14,905 nucleotides of DNA from Elusimicrobiota bacterium. Its GTDB lineage: Bacteria > Elusimicrobiota > Elusimicrobia > 2-01-FULL-59-12 > JACPXA01. This document shows positions 7,065-13,534 of the stretch, piece after piece. The DNA lies in the NCBI GenBank assembly GCA_016196785.1, contig JACPXA010000048.1, positions 1 through 14,905 of the forward strand, given 5' to 3'. Position 1 is the stretch's first letter. Every line of letters begins with the position of its first letter. The notes beneath the pieces were generated by a model. The model was not told where the DNA came from, did no database searches, and saw only the letters and a list, made by a program, of their open reading frames with translations. A program made the position numbers and the translations under genes.

Positions 7065-7170
7065 GGCTTTCCTTGCGGCGCTCAGAAACGATCCACTGGA
7101 TGAAAAACCGCAGGGTAAACATCCCCTGGGCCAAAAACCCCAGCCCAAGCCACACCGTGCCAGTATTCAT
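6991..7170 (-). pseudogene. Truncated LAB_N (lipid-A biosynthesis N-terminal domain) protein
   Basis: The ATG at 7170 starts one base after the stop of the upstream glycosyltransferase. The first 38 codons read as a LAB_N domain: WLGLGFLAQGMFTLRFFIQW, then IVSERRKESHVP (about 27-38). Intact small LAB_N proteins continue for about 60 more residues (VaFWyfSl... onwards) and are membrane proteins found beside DPM1-like and ArnT-like enzymes, in the place ArnE/ArnF take in aminoarabinose operons. Here homology ends at about 7057. The frame goes on into repeat sequence (HPHPFDYAQGWLLPQREKG) and stops at 6991. Two thirds of the domain is gone, so the protein is almost certainly non-functional. The 3' part overlaps the start of the broken ArnT-like frame. 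Confidence 0.8.
7003..7056. repeat. Composite short repeat: hairpin plus CCTTCGACTACGCTCAGG-type element
   Basis: Two adjoining pieces. 7003-7023 is a hairpin, CTTCTCCC/GGGAGAAG around a 5-nt loop. 7028-7048 carries CCCTGAGCGTAGTCGAAGGG, read on the minus strand as CCTTCGACTACGCTCAGG. From memory this short repeat is scattered through many environmental bacterial genomes and shows up in proteins as FDYAQG or STTLRAG; both translations appear here. A GGGTGAGG block (7046-7053) resembles the end of the repeat at 7913-7961. It sits exactly where LAB_N homology stops and before the first ArnT-like helix, so it marks the lesion. No second copy of the 18-mer is in the window. Confidence 0.7.
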
Positions 7171-7171
7171 C

Positions 7172-7894
7172 TTAGTTGATTCGCTCCGCGATGGTGTAAT
7201 CGAGACGACGTCGCTGCATCCATCGGACCGCCAACAGGTCATAGCTGGCAGAAAAGATCCGGTTCCAGACCCCGTACTTGGCTTTCCCCGCATAGCGGGG
7301 ATGATGGCGGACCGGGACCTGTTTGACGCGGTACCCCTGTAAGGCTAAGAGGGCGGGGATAAACCGATGAAGTCCCTTGTAGAGTTGCAACCCTTGCAGA
7401 CACTCCCTGCGGTACGCTCGAAAGGTACACCCAATGTCCAGGATGGTGTCCTTAATTGCCCAGCGGCGAACAGTGTTTCCAATCAGGCTAGAGAGATGAC
7501 GAAGCCAGGTGTCCCGGTACTTCGCACGAATGCCGCAGACGAGATCGGCCCCGGGTAATGCCGCCAGCAGGGTAGGCAGGTCTTCGGGGTCATGCTGCAG
7601 GTCCGCATCGATGGTGACAATCGCGGTTCCCCGGGCGGCCTTCAACCCCGCGTCGGTCGCGGCGGTCTCCCCGCGATTCGCCTGGAACCGCAAGACCCGG
7701 ATCCGAGGATCGTGCCCGGCGAGGGTTCGGAGGATCGAGAAACTGCGGTCGGTGCTCCCGTCATCCACGAAGATGAGTTCATAGGATTTCTGAATCCCGG
7801 CCAGGACTTCACCGAGCTTCTGAGCCAACCGTTCGAGGTTGCCTTCCTCGTTAAAGACAGGAATGACGATGCTCAGCTCTGGCGTGGTTGTCAA
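7172..7894 (-). CDS. Family 2 glycosyltransferase, polyprenyl-phosphate sugar transferase (DPM1/ArnC-like)
   Basis: 240 residues with the GT-A core: LSIVIPVFNEE (7-17), FVDDGST (42-48), the metal-binding DADLQHDPED (96-105), CTFRAYRR (156-163) and HHPRYAGKAKYG (197-208). These mark enzymes that move a sugar from a nucleotide to undecaprenyl phosphate on the cytoplasmic face. It lacks the C-terminal membrane helices of ArnC and resembles the soluble dolichyl-phosphate-mannose-synthase type. The product would supply the ArnT-like enzyme downstream. The start at TTG 7894 has no Shine-Dalgarno; the palindromic repeat ends 18 nt upstream, so the native leader may be gone. The stop at 7172 is followed after one base by the LAB_N ATG. 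The domain looks intact, but its downstream partners are broken. Confidence 0.92.
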   Translation of the reverse strand: MTTTPELSIVIPVFNEEGNLERLAQKLGEVLAGIQKSYELIFVDDGSTDRSFSILRTLAGHDPRIRVLRFQANRGETAATDAGLKAARGTAIVTIDADLQHDPEDLPTLLAALPGADLVCGIRAKYRDTWLRHLSSLIGNTVRRWAIKDTILDIGCTFRAYRRECLQGLQLYKGLHRFIPALLALQGYRVKQVPVRHHPRYAGKAKYGVWNRIFSASYDLLAVRWMQRRRLDYTIAERIN

Positions 7895-7912
7895 CGGGGC
7901 AGTGGGGCAACC

Positions 7913-7961
7913 CCCTCACCCTTGATCCCTCTCCCTCGAGGGGAGAGGGTGGGGGTGAGGG
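7913..7961. repeat. Palindromic repeat CCCTCACCC...CCCTCTCCC/GGGAGAGGG...GGGTGAGGG
   Basis: Nested inverted repeat. The outer arms are CCCTCACCC (7913-7921) and GGGTGAGGG (7953-7961), the inner arms CCCTCTCCC (7927-7935) and GGGAGAGGG (7941-7949), around a TCGAG centre. It resembles the CCTCACCC-type palindromic repeats common between genes in many environmental bacteria. It contains the stop codon of the aminotransferase gene (7916-7918) and encodes most of that protein's last 16 residues (HPHPHPLPSRERDQG). There is no U-run, so it is not a standard intrinsic terminator. Confidence 0.75.
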
Positions 7962-9118
7962 TGACCGTCTCGCTTCTGTGAAGATTTGGGTGAGGCGTCG
8001 CAAGCAGCAAGAACGGTAGGGGCAGACGTCGCGGTTTGTTGCTCAAAGAATCGTTGTAGCGATCGACAGACATATGTCAACTCCTCATCGGTCAGGGTTG
8101 GGAACATGGGGAGGGAAAGGATCTCCTGACACACCCGCTCGGTATGCGGAAGCAACCCCGAAGGAAAGCGATTGTTGAGGGCAGGTTGCCGATGGCAGGG
8201 GATCGGGTAGTGGATTTCCGTGCTCACCCCCGCATCTTGGAGGAACGCCTTCAGGGCGTCGCGTTCGGGAGTTTGCACCACAAAGAGGTGGTAGGCGTGG
8301 GTGGCACCCGGGGCTTCCTTAGGGAGGAGAAGGGGCGCGTCGGCGATCCACTCGCGATACCGAGCCGCCCGCTGACGGCGGCGTTGGACAAATTCCTGGA
8401 GGTGTTGGAGCTGGATGCGACCGATGGCCGCCTGCATCTCGTTGAATCGGAGGTTGTACCCGATCAGCTCATGTTCATACCGCGTTTTCCGACCGTGATT
8501 CCGCAACCGACGGACCGTGTCGGCGGTTTGGGGATCATTGGTTACTACCATTCCCCCGTCCCCGCCCACCATCAGATTTTTCGACGGATAAAACGAGAAA
8601 CACCCCACGGTCCCAAGACCTCCGCAAGGCCGTCCGTTGAAGAGCGCACCATGGCTCTGGCAGGCGTCTTCCAGGAAGAAGAGATGATGGCGTCCCGCGA
8701 TGGCTTTCAACCGGCTGACCTGGACAGGGTGACCATAGAGGTGGACCGCGATAAGACCAACAGTGCGGGGGGTAATGAGAGATTCCACATGGGTTGGATC
8801 AATGGTGAACCAGTCATCCACTTCGGCGAACACCGGGGTTGCGCCAATATGGAGTATCGGTTCAACGGTGGGGAATGCGGTCAGTGATGGGACGATGATC
8901 TCATCGCCCGGTTTGACCCCCAACGCGACCAGCGAGAGAAAGATCGCCGACGTGCCTGAATTGGTCAGGACAGCTTCTCGGGTGCCCACAAAGGCCGCGA
9001 ACTCCTGCTCGAACAGCCGACACTGTTCACCCAGGATATATTTCCCGGAGTCCAGGACCGACAGGACCGCCCGGCGCATCGCCTCATCCACATACGGGCG
9101 AGACAGCGGGACCTTCAT
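7916..9118 (-). CDS. DegT/DnrJ/EryC1/StrS-family PLP-dependent sugar aminotransferase
   Basis: 400 residues; the family core fills about 1-360. PLP-site features: NSGTSA (53-58), EDACQSHG with Asp151 for the pyridine nitrogen, and the Schiff-base lysine in FSFYPSKNLMVGGDGG (Lys180). GYNLRFNEMQAAIGRIQL (220-237) is the usual substrate-side motif. Such enzymes transaminate a nucleotide-linked keto-sugar, usually with glutamate; ArnB, WecE and PerA are examples. The oxidoreductase overlapping it by 4 nt (ATGA) may make or use the keto-sugar. The sugar is not identifiable. The C-terminal 40 residues are not family sequence and the last 16 or so derive from a palindromic repeat, so the native end was probably replaced. 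The core looks functional. Confidence 0.95.
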   Translation of the reverse strand: MKVPLSRPYVDEAMRRAVLSVLDSGKYILGEQCRLFEQEFAAFVGTREAVLTNSGTSAIFLSLVALGVKPGDEIIVPSLTAFPTVEPILHIGATPVFAEVDDWFTIDPTHVESLITPRTVGLIAVHLYGHPVQVSRLKAIAGRHHLFFLEDACQSHGALFNGRPCGGLGTVGCFSFYPSKNLMVGGDGGMVVTNDPQTADTVRRLRNHGRKTRYEHELIGYNLRFNEMQAAIGRIQLQHLQEFVQRRRQRAARYREWIADAPLLLPKEAPGATHAYHLFVVQTPERDALKAFLQDAGVSTEIHYPIPCHRQPALNNRFPSGLLPHTERVCQEILSLPMFPTLTDEELTYVCRSLQRFFEQQTATSAPTVLAACDASPKSSQKRDGHPHPHPLPSRERDQG

Positions 9119-10119
9119 AGTATGAGGTGCCCAGGCTTTTTTAGCCTGGCACCTAATCTTAGAGGAACCACCCGCATTAACTGGGCAGAACGCTTGGCCG
9201 CTTCCACCACGCGTAACGCCTCGACCCCGGCGGCTCCATCGGCGATGGGGCGGTGGCGCCCCTGGATCGCTTGAAGGAATGCCTCCAGCTCAAGTCGCAA
9301 GGGTTCCCCGCTGGGGATGGCGGGCCGTTCAATCCCATTGTGAAGCGCCAGGACCTTGCCGTTCTTTTTGACAAACCGATTATGGAACACCCGCACCTCG
9401 TTCTGGGCGAAGTTGACCGCCACGGTGCGCCTGGATCCTACCACCGTGAGGTCCCTCCACTGGTCCGGGGCATGATAGCCCGACTCAATCTGCGCGAGCG
9501 TGGTCCGATAAAAGAGGAACGTCACCGAGAGGTCCTCCATCCCTCGGTCAATACAGTCGCGTTGCACCGAGAGGACGCGCTGGGGCGATTCACCCAGGAG
9601 GTAGTTGATCGCGTCAATATAATGGATCGAATCAGTATGCGTCACCCCCACATCGCTGCGCATCCGTTTGAACCCCATAAAGTGGCCAAAGATGTAGCGG
9701 ACATCCCCCAGGCTCCGTCGGCTGAGGGCGCGTTTCAAAAAGGTCGTGCAGGGATGATACCGAAAGATATGTCCGACTTGAAGGACCAGACGCTTGGCCC
9801 CAGCGAGTTGGACGAGGGCTTTCCCCTCTTTGAGGGCAGCCGCAAGGGGCTTTTCGATAAAGGCATGTTTGCCGGCGGCCAGGCACCGTCGCCCGATGAC
9901 TCCATGGGTATCCGCCGGGGTGACAATATCCACCGCCTGAACGAACGGCAGGAATTGTTCAAACTCCGCGGTGATGCGGTCAGCCGCGAACCCGTTACGC
10001 AAGCACCATGCCCGGCACCCTGCCTCCTTATCAGCCACGTATACATCTTGCCGGAGTCCCTGCCACACCCGGAGATGCTTCCTGCCAAAATTCCCGGCGC
10101 CAATCTGCAATATTTTCAT
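9115..10119 (-). CDS. Gfo/Idh/MocA-family NAD(P)-dependent oxidoreductase
   Basis: 334 residues from ATG 10119. An upstream extension to 10275 is open but overlaps the preceding gene and lies before the Rossmann fold, so I rejected it. The N-terminal dinucleotide site is MKILQIGAGNFGRKH (GxGxxG at 7-12). VDIVTPADTH (63-72) and the catalytic-lysine motif HAFIEKPLA (Lys90) follow. THTDSIHYIDAINYLLG (160-176) is the C-terminal-domain signature holding the substrate-side histidine and aspartate. Members oxidise or reduce sugars, often nucleotide sugars ahead of DegT aminotransferases (WlbA-like pairs); that pairing fits here. The last residues, GARLKKPGHLIL, are encoded by a perfect-looking hairpin, so the natural C-terminus may have been altered. 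Cytoplasmic; substrate unknown. Confidence 0.93.
   Translation of the reverse strand: MKILQIGAGNFGRKHLRVWQGLRQDVYVADKEAGCRAWCLRNGFAADRITAEFEQFLPFVQAVDIVTPADTHGVIGRRCLAAGKHAFIEKPLAAALKEGKALVQLAGAKRLVLQVGHIFRYHPCTTFLKRALSRRSLGDVRYIFGHFMGFKRMRSDVGVTHTDSIHYIDAINYLLGESPQRVLSVQRDCIDRGMEDLSVTFLFYRTTLAQIESGYHAPDQWRDLTVVGSRRTVAVNFAQNEVRVFHNRFVKKNGKVLALHNGIERPAIPSGEPLRLELEAFLQAIQGRHRPIADGAAGVEALRVVEAAKRSAQLMRVVPLRLGARLKKPGHLIL
9125..9154. repeat. Hairpin repeat AGGTGCC(C)AGGCT - T5 - AGCCTGGCACCT at gene junction
   Basis: Left arm 9125-9137, right arm 9143-9154. The 12-bp stem is complementary except for one extra C in the left arm; the loop is five bases. It lies at the end of the oxidoreductase frame and seven bases before the aminotransferase start codon, so it takes up the ribosome-site region and encodes the last dozen residues of the oxidoreductase. 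The GGTGCCAGGC...GCCTGGCACC arms resemble REP-like elements seen elsewhere in environmental genomes (recollection, not checked). The T-run is in the loop, not after the stem, so a terminator role is unlikely. Confidence 0.7.
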
Positions 10120-10169
10120 AATCCACAGGATTTTACCACAAATCCTCGACTCAGGCAATGAACGGGTGG

Positions 10170-13100
10170 CTACAACTGCGACTTCAGAACTCTCAGGCGG
10201 CTGAGGTATTGCTGGTGTACCTCGAGCACGCCCCTCACTGGTGGGATGACTCCTGCGGTCGGTGTGGTCCCCCATCCCAACAGGGCTGCTAGGTCCAGAT
10301 GTTTCGAGGGAGCAATAGGGAATTGCTGGTCGTAATAACCAGCGAGTGGGCCGAGCAACCCTTGGGGATCAACCAACGCTTGCCCCCCTTCTACCCACCC
10401 CGCATAGCCCATATGCAACAGCACATAGAATGACAGCGGGATGCCCATGAGTAGAAAAATCGAATGCCCCCGGGACGGTTTCAGAAAAGTCCGCCATTTT
10501 CCTCGCTTAAAAGCGAGATCACGAAACACCCGGGTGAGAATCTTTGTTCGCGCCTCCGGCGAAAAGGTCCATTGGGTTTCTGCCGGCGGCCTTCTCCACC
10601 AAATATCAATACCGAAGGCTATCAACCGTGTGGCTAGTAACTTGAGTTGAATCACCATTCCTGGGGGCATCTGATCCCATGGGATCCGTTTTGTGAAGCG
10701 GAACGAGTAATAACCGATTGTCTCAACGAGCGGTTCTTCGAGCGGGTGTCCCGCCTCATCTACTGGGGTCGCTCCTGGGTCATTGAGATAGGCATCTACA
10801 AGTTCTGCTGCAGGGGTCAAATGAATAATAAGCTCCGGCTCTTCATCGTGGTGGGTCTTGAAGTAGTCGTCAATGGCCTTGGCCAGCGGGAAGATGTATG
10901 GGGCCATCTCTTGACGACGGACCTCCCGTGCTTGATACCAGCGGATCATCTTCCGAATCGCAACTGCTCCTAACCCAATAGTGAATCCCGTCAGGAAAAT
11001 GCCCAGTCCCCATCCCTGTAGGGAGAGTGATAAAAAGATAAACCCGTTGGCCGTGGAATCCTTCTTCCCTGGGGGTTGCCTTGGCTGAATGGCACGCCCG
11101 AAGAGCTGTACGAGAAACGGGTATCGCTTTTCTTGGTCGTTCAGCCTATTGAGGAGGTTTTTTAAATCGTGTCGTGTTGCGCCTGGTTGTTGTAGGAATT
11201 TGGGAGCGGCAAGGTTCGGAGGAACCACTTGTCCGATGGTAGGGCTGATCAGGCCAGTCAGATCCTTTTCTAATCCGTCGAGGGTTGCAGCTAGTTGCTT
11301 CTTTGTCACTCTTTTTGGTCCTGGGGGGTCTTCCCCCTGGACCATCAGAGGAATGACTAATAAGACGTTCGCCAGAAAGAAGACGACTTGCACCATCATC
11401 CAGGGATCAAAACTGAAGAAAACCGCCTTGAATGGATTCGGCAGCAGCCACTCTCCTAGCGGCAGGTCGAAAGAGAGCCACGCGTTAGTCTTTCCCCTTT
11501 GCGTGGTGGCCTGGCGTAGCGCTTCCTTCGGAGCGGATACGACTGCCGGTGGCATCTGATTCCACATCATGCGATGGTACGCTAACCACCACTCGGGGGT
11601 CGCTTTGGAAATTTGTTTCAACCCTCGCAAGCGTTCCCCAGCGTTCTCAAGCATAACTGTCAGTTGGGTAGGGACGTCTGTGAGATGTCGTCGTTTGAGC
11701 TCGGTCTTTAAGCCTTCTAACTGCTGTTCCCCCATGTCAGACCGATAGAATAAGGAGATGAGGGCCCGAAGCGCGGAGCCCACACGCTGTTCCAACGCAG
11801 GGCGTTGCTGGGCCGCGATGTTCCGCAGGTGTTCAATCCCCATAATCACCGATGATGTCAATTGGGTGACCTGGTCGTCCCCAACCATCTTCCAGTCCAG
11901 CAGGCGAAGGAATCTCTCTGCCTCTTTTCGCTTTGCCTCGTCGCCCACGGTTAACGCCTCCTCAAAGGGGCTGGAGACAAACGGCCCCCCAGTCTTCTTC
12001 GTGGGCCGCTTAGAGCGCTTAATCCCAAGAGGATCCAACGACTTGATCAGTTGCTCCCCGAGCGGTTGGAGCAACCTGGTGACATAAGCGGAGGCGGCCT
12101 CACCCTGTAGTTTGGTGAGGATTGTCTTGATGGTGCGTTTCACATCTGGGGAAATCATCACCTTCAACCAGTATTCCAAGGCGGTGATAGCGGCCTCTTG
12201 CCGTTTGGTGTCAGGTACGTTTCGATCGGACGCGATGCGGTTTAACACCAACATCACATAGTCTTCGATGATATTACTGTGGAGAGAGGGAGATGTTCTC
12301 AGGTTGACCAATTGGTTTTTCAGTTGAGCGATGTCCCGTTCGTCCCACCACGTGTTGATTTCTTTATAGGCAGCCTCCAGGGTATCGGCAATTTCTTTAC
12401 GGCCTCCTAGTTCCAACACCTGCGGGGGGGGTCCCTCCTCTTTCTCATCGTGTTGTCGCTGGACAGGGATGGCTTTAAGGGAAAATAATTGGCCTTGTGA
12501 GATTTTCCTTATCAGGTCGTTGGGAGAGAGCATCCAACGAGGGTTTGGGGAACTCCCCAGATGGGTGAAGTCGTATAGCTCACCTCGCGTGGGATCAGTG
12601 ACCTCGCCGTCGAAGACATAGACGGTGGGGACGTGTGTCAAATCTTTCCCTGGCTTGAAGAGGTACAGTTGCCCGATTCGCAAGCCATCTAGCGGCTGGT
12701 ATGGAGGATACGGTTCTATCCGGTCATAGGAGTAGTGCATCAACCGCAGCAGCGCCTCGTGCTTGTCTGGTGGCGCAACTCCCAAGCTCCAGAGAAATAA
12801 GATTAACACGGGATCTTCAAGGCCTTCGGGGTAGATCCCCTTCAACATGGGAGCGACGAGGTCAGCCAAAAACTCCAAGTTGTGGGTCCTGGCCGATAGA
12901 AGCTGGTCTCGAAGAATCCGATCTCCTTCCAGTCCATAGATCGCTCTCAGCAACTTAATTCCAGGCTTTTTGGATGTCATCCCCATAACCCCTCGCCTTG
13001 CCAATCGGTCTTCGAAGTGCCGTTCCATGTCCTTGGTCAGGACCATCGCTGAGACCACTGGGAGAAGACTAGCATCCAAGGCTGAAAGCAGGCCCAGCAC

Positions 13101-13496
13101 TCCGAGAGCTGAGAGTAGCAGGACGAGGATGGTGTGGGAGATGCCGTCTGACCTCGGGGTCAGGTCGCCACCGCCATCGCCCAGTGGCTGGGGCCCTTTT
13201 CGAAGGTCAATCTTTAGATGACTCCGAGGGAAAGCTGCGGAGAGTAGGGGCTGAGAAGCGGCGGAAGGGAGGGAGGCGGTTCTGTCCAGATCATAGGCCG
13301 TCAGCGCCAATACGGAGTGCGGGGTTTGCAACAAGGCATTCCTCAAAAAGTGGGCATCTGTGAGATCGGCGTCTATGACCCGGAACGCATAAGGATCGAA
13401 CGGTAAGGAGGAACGTGATGACAAGGCGCGAGCCGCCAGCCGTTGAGTTTCGGGGAGTCCTTTGATTGTTTGGAAGACAAAAGCGAGCTGTGCCAA
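10170..13496 (-). CDS. Large uncharacterised membrane protein, 1108 residues
   Basis: I do not recognise this protein. Numbering is from TTG 13496. It has hydrophobic stretches at about 121-153, 692-718, 819-847 and 1011-1034, probably four membrane passes, separating large hydrophilic blocks. Residues about 155-690 form a long soluble region rich in helices and charge (for example KEINTWWDERDIAQLKNQL, 378-396). The loop 720-818 holds proline-rich pieces. A further soluble block spans 850-1005. No Walker, protease, transferase or kinase motif is evident. It follows the split secreted-protein gene closely, but no good start is seen: the frame is open from within that gene's end, and TTG 13496 lacks a Shine-Dalgarno. 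CTG 13538 or ATC 13520 are alternatives. The intact long frame argues for selection on it. Confidence 0.85.
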   Translation of the reverse strand: MAQLAFVFQTIKGLPETQRLAARALSSRSSLPFDPYAFRVIDADLTDAHFLRNALLQTPHSVLALTAYDLDRTASLPSAASQPLLSAAFPRSHLKIDLRKGPQPLGDGGGDLTPRSDGISHTILVLLLSALGVLGLLSALDASLLPVVSAMVLTKDMERHFEDRLARRGVMGMTSKKPGIKLLRAIYGLEGDRILRDQLLSARTHNLEFLADLVAPMLKGIYPEGLEDPVLILFLWSLGVAPPDKHEALLRLMHYSYDRIEPYPPYQPLDGLRIGQLYLFKPGKDLTHVPTVYVFDGEVTDPTRGELYDFTHLGSSPNPRWMLSPNDLIRKISQGQLFSLKAIPVQRQHDEKEEGPPPQVLELGGRKEIADTLEAAYKEINTWWDERDIAQLKNQLVNLRTSPSLHSNIIEDYVMLVLNRIASDRNVPDTKRQEAAITALEYWLKVMISPDVKRTIKTILTKLQGEAASAYVTRLLQPLGEQLIKSLDPLGIKRSKRPTKKTGGPFVSSPFEEALTVGDEAKRKEAERFLRLLDWKMVGDDQVTQLTSSVIMGIEHLRNIAAQQRPALEQRVGSALRALISLFYRSDMGEQQLEGLKTELKRRHLTDVPTQLTVMLENAGERLRGLKQISKATPEWWLAYHRMMWNQMPPAVVSAPKEALRQATTQRGKTNAWLSFDLPLGEWLLPNPFKAVFFSFDPWMMVQVVFFLANVLLVIPLMVQGEDPPGPKRVTKKQLAATLDGLEKDLTGLISPTIGQVVPPNLAAPKFLQQPGATRHDLKNLLNRLNDQEKRYPFLVQLFGRAIQPRQPPGKKDSTANGFIFLSLSLQGWGLGIFLTGFTIGLGAVAIRKMIRWYQAREVRRQEMAPYIFPLAKAIDDYFKTHHDEEPELIIHLTPAAELVDAYLNDPGATPVDEAGHPLEEPLVETIGYYSFRFTKRIPWDQMPPGMVIQLKLLATRLIAFGIDIWWRRPPAETQWTFSPEARTKILTRVFRDLAFKRGKWRTFLKPSRGHSIFLLMGIPLSFYVLLHMGYAGWVEGGQALVDPQGLLGPLAGYYDQQFPIAPSKHLDLAALLGWGTTPTAGVIPPVRGVLEVHQQYLSRLRVLKSQL

Positions 13497-13534
13497 AGCA
13501 GAGGCTTTTTGGAGATTGATGGTGGAAAATGTCC

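Noticed and set aside
7286..7300. Perfect hairpin CCCCGC-ATA-GCGGGG
   Set aside because: It is within the glycosyltransferase and encodes the conserved HHPRYAGKAKYG motif. A short stem of this kind is expected by chance in GC-rich coding DNA.
8144..8887. Long plus-strand open frame (247 codons) opposite the aminotransferase
   Set aside because: It is the antisense shadow of a well-supported PLP aminotransferase. Its translation has no recognisable domain.
9125..9154. Intrinsic terminator
   Set aside because: The T-run is in the loop, not after the stem, and the hairpin lies in coding sequence before an overlapping gene.
9253..10161. Plus-strand open frame of 302 codons
   Set aside because: It lies opposite the Gfo/Idh/MocA gene, whose motifs are clear. 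GC-rich coding often leaves the antisense frame open.
10120..10275. N-terminal extension of the oxidoreductase gene
   Set aside because: It would add 52 residues of low-complexity sequence before the Rossmann fold and overlap the end of the 1108-residue gene. ATG 10119 starts exactly at MKILQIGAG.
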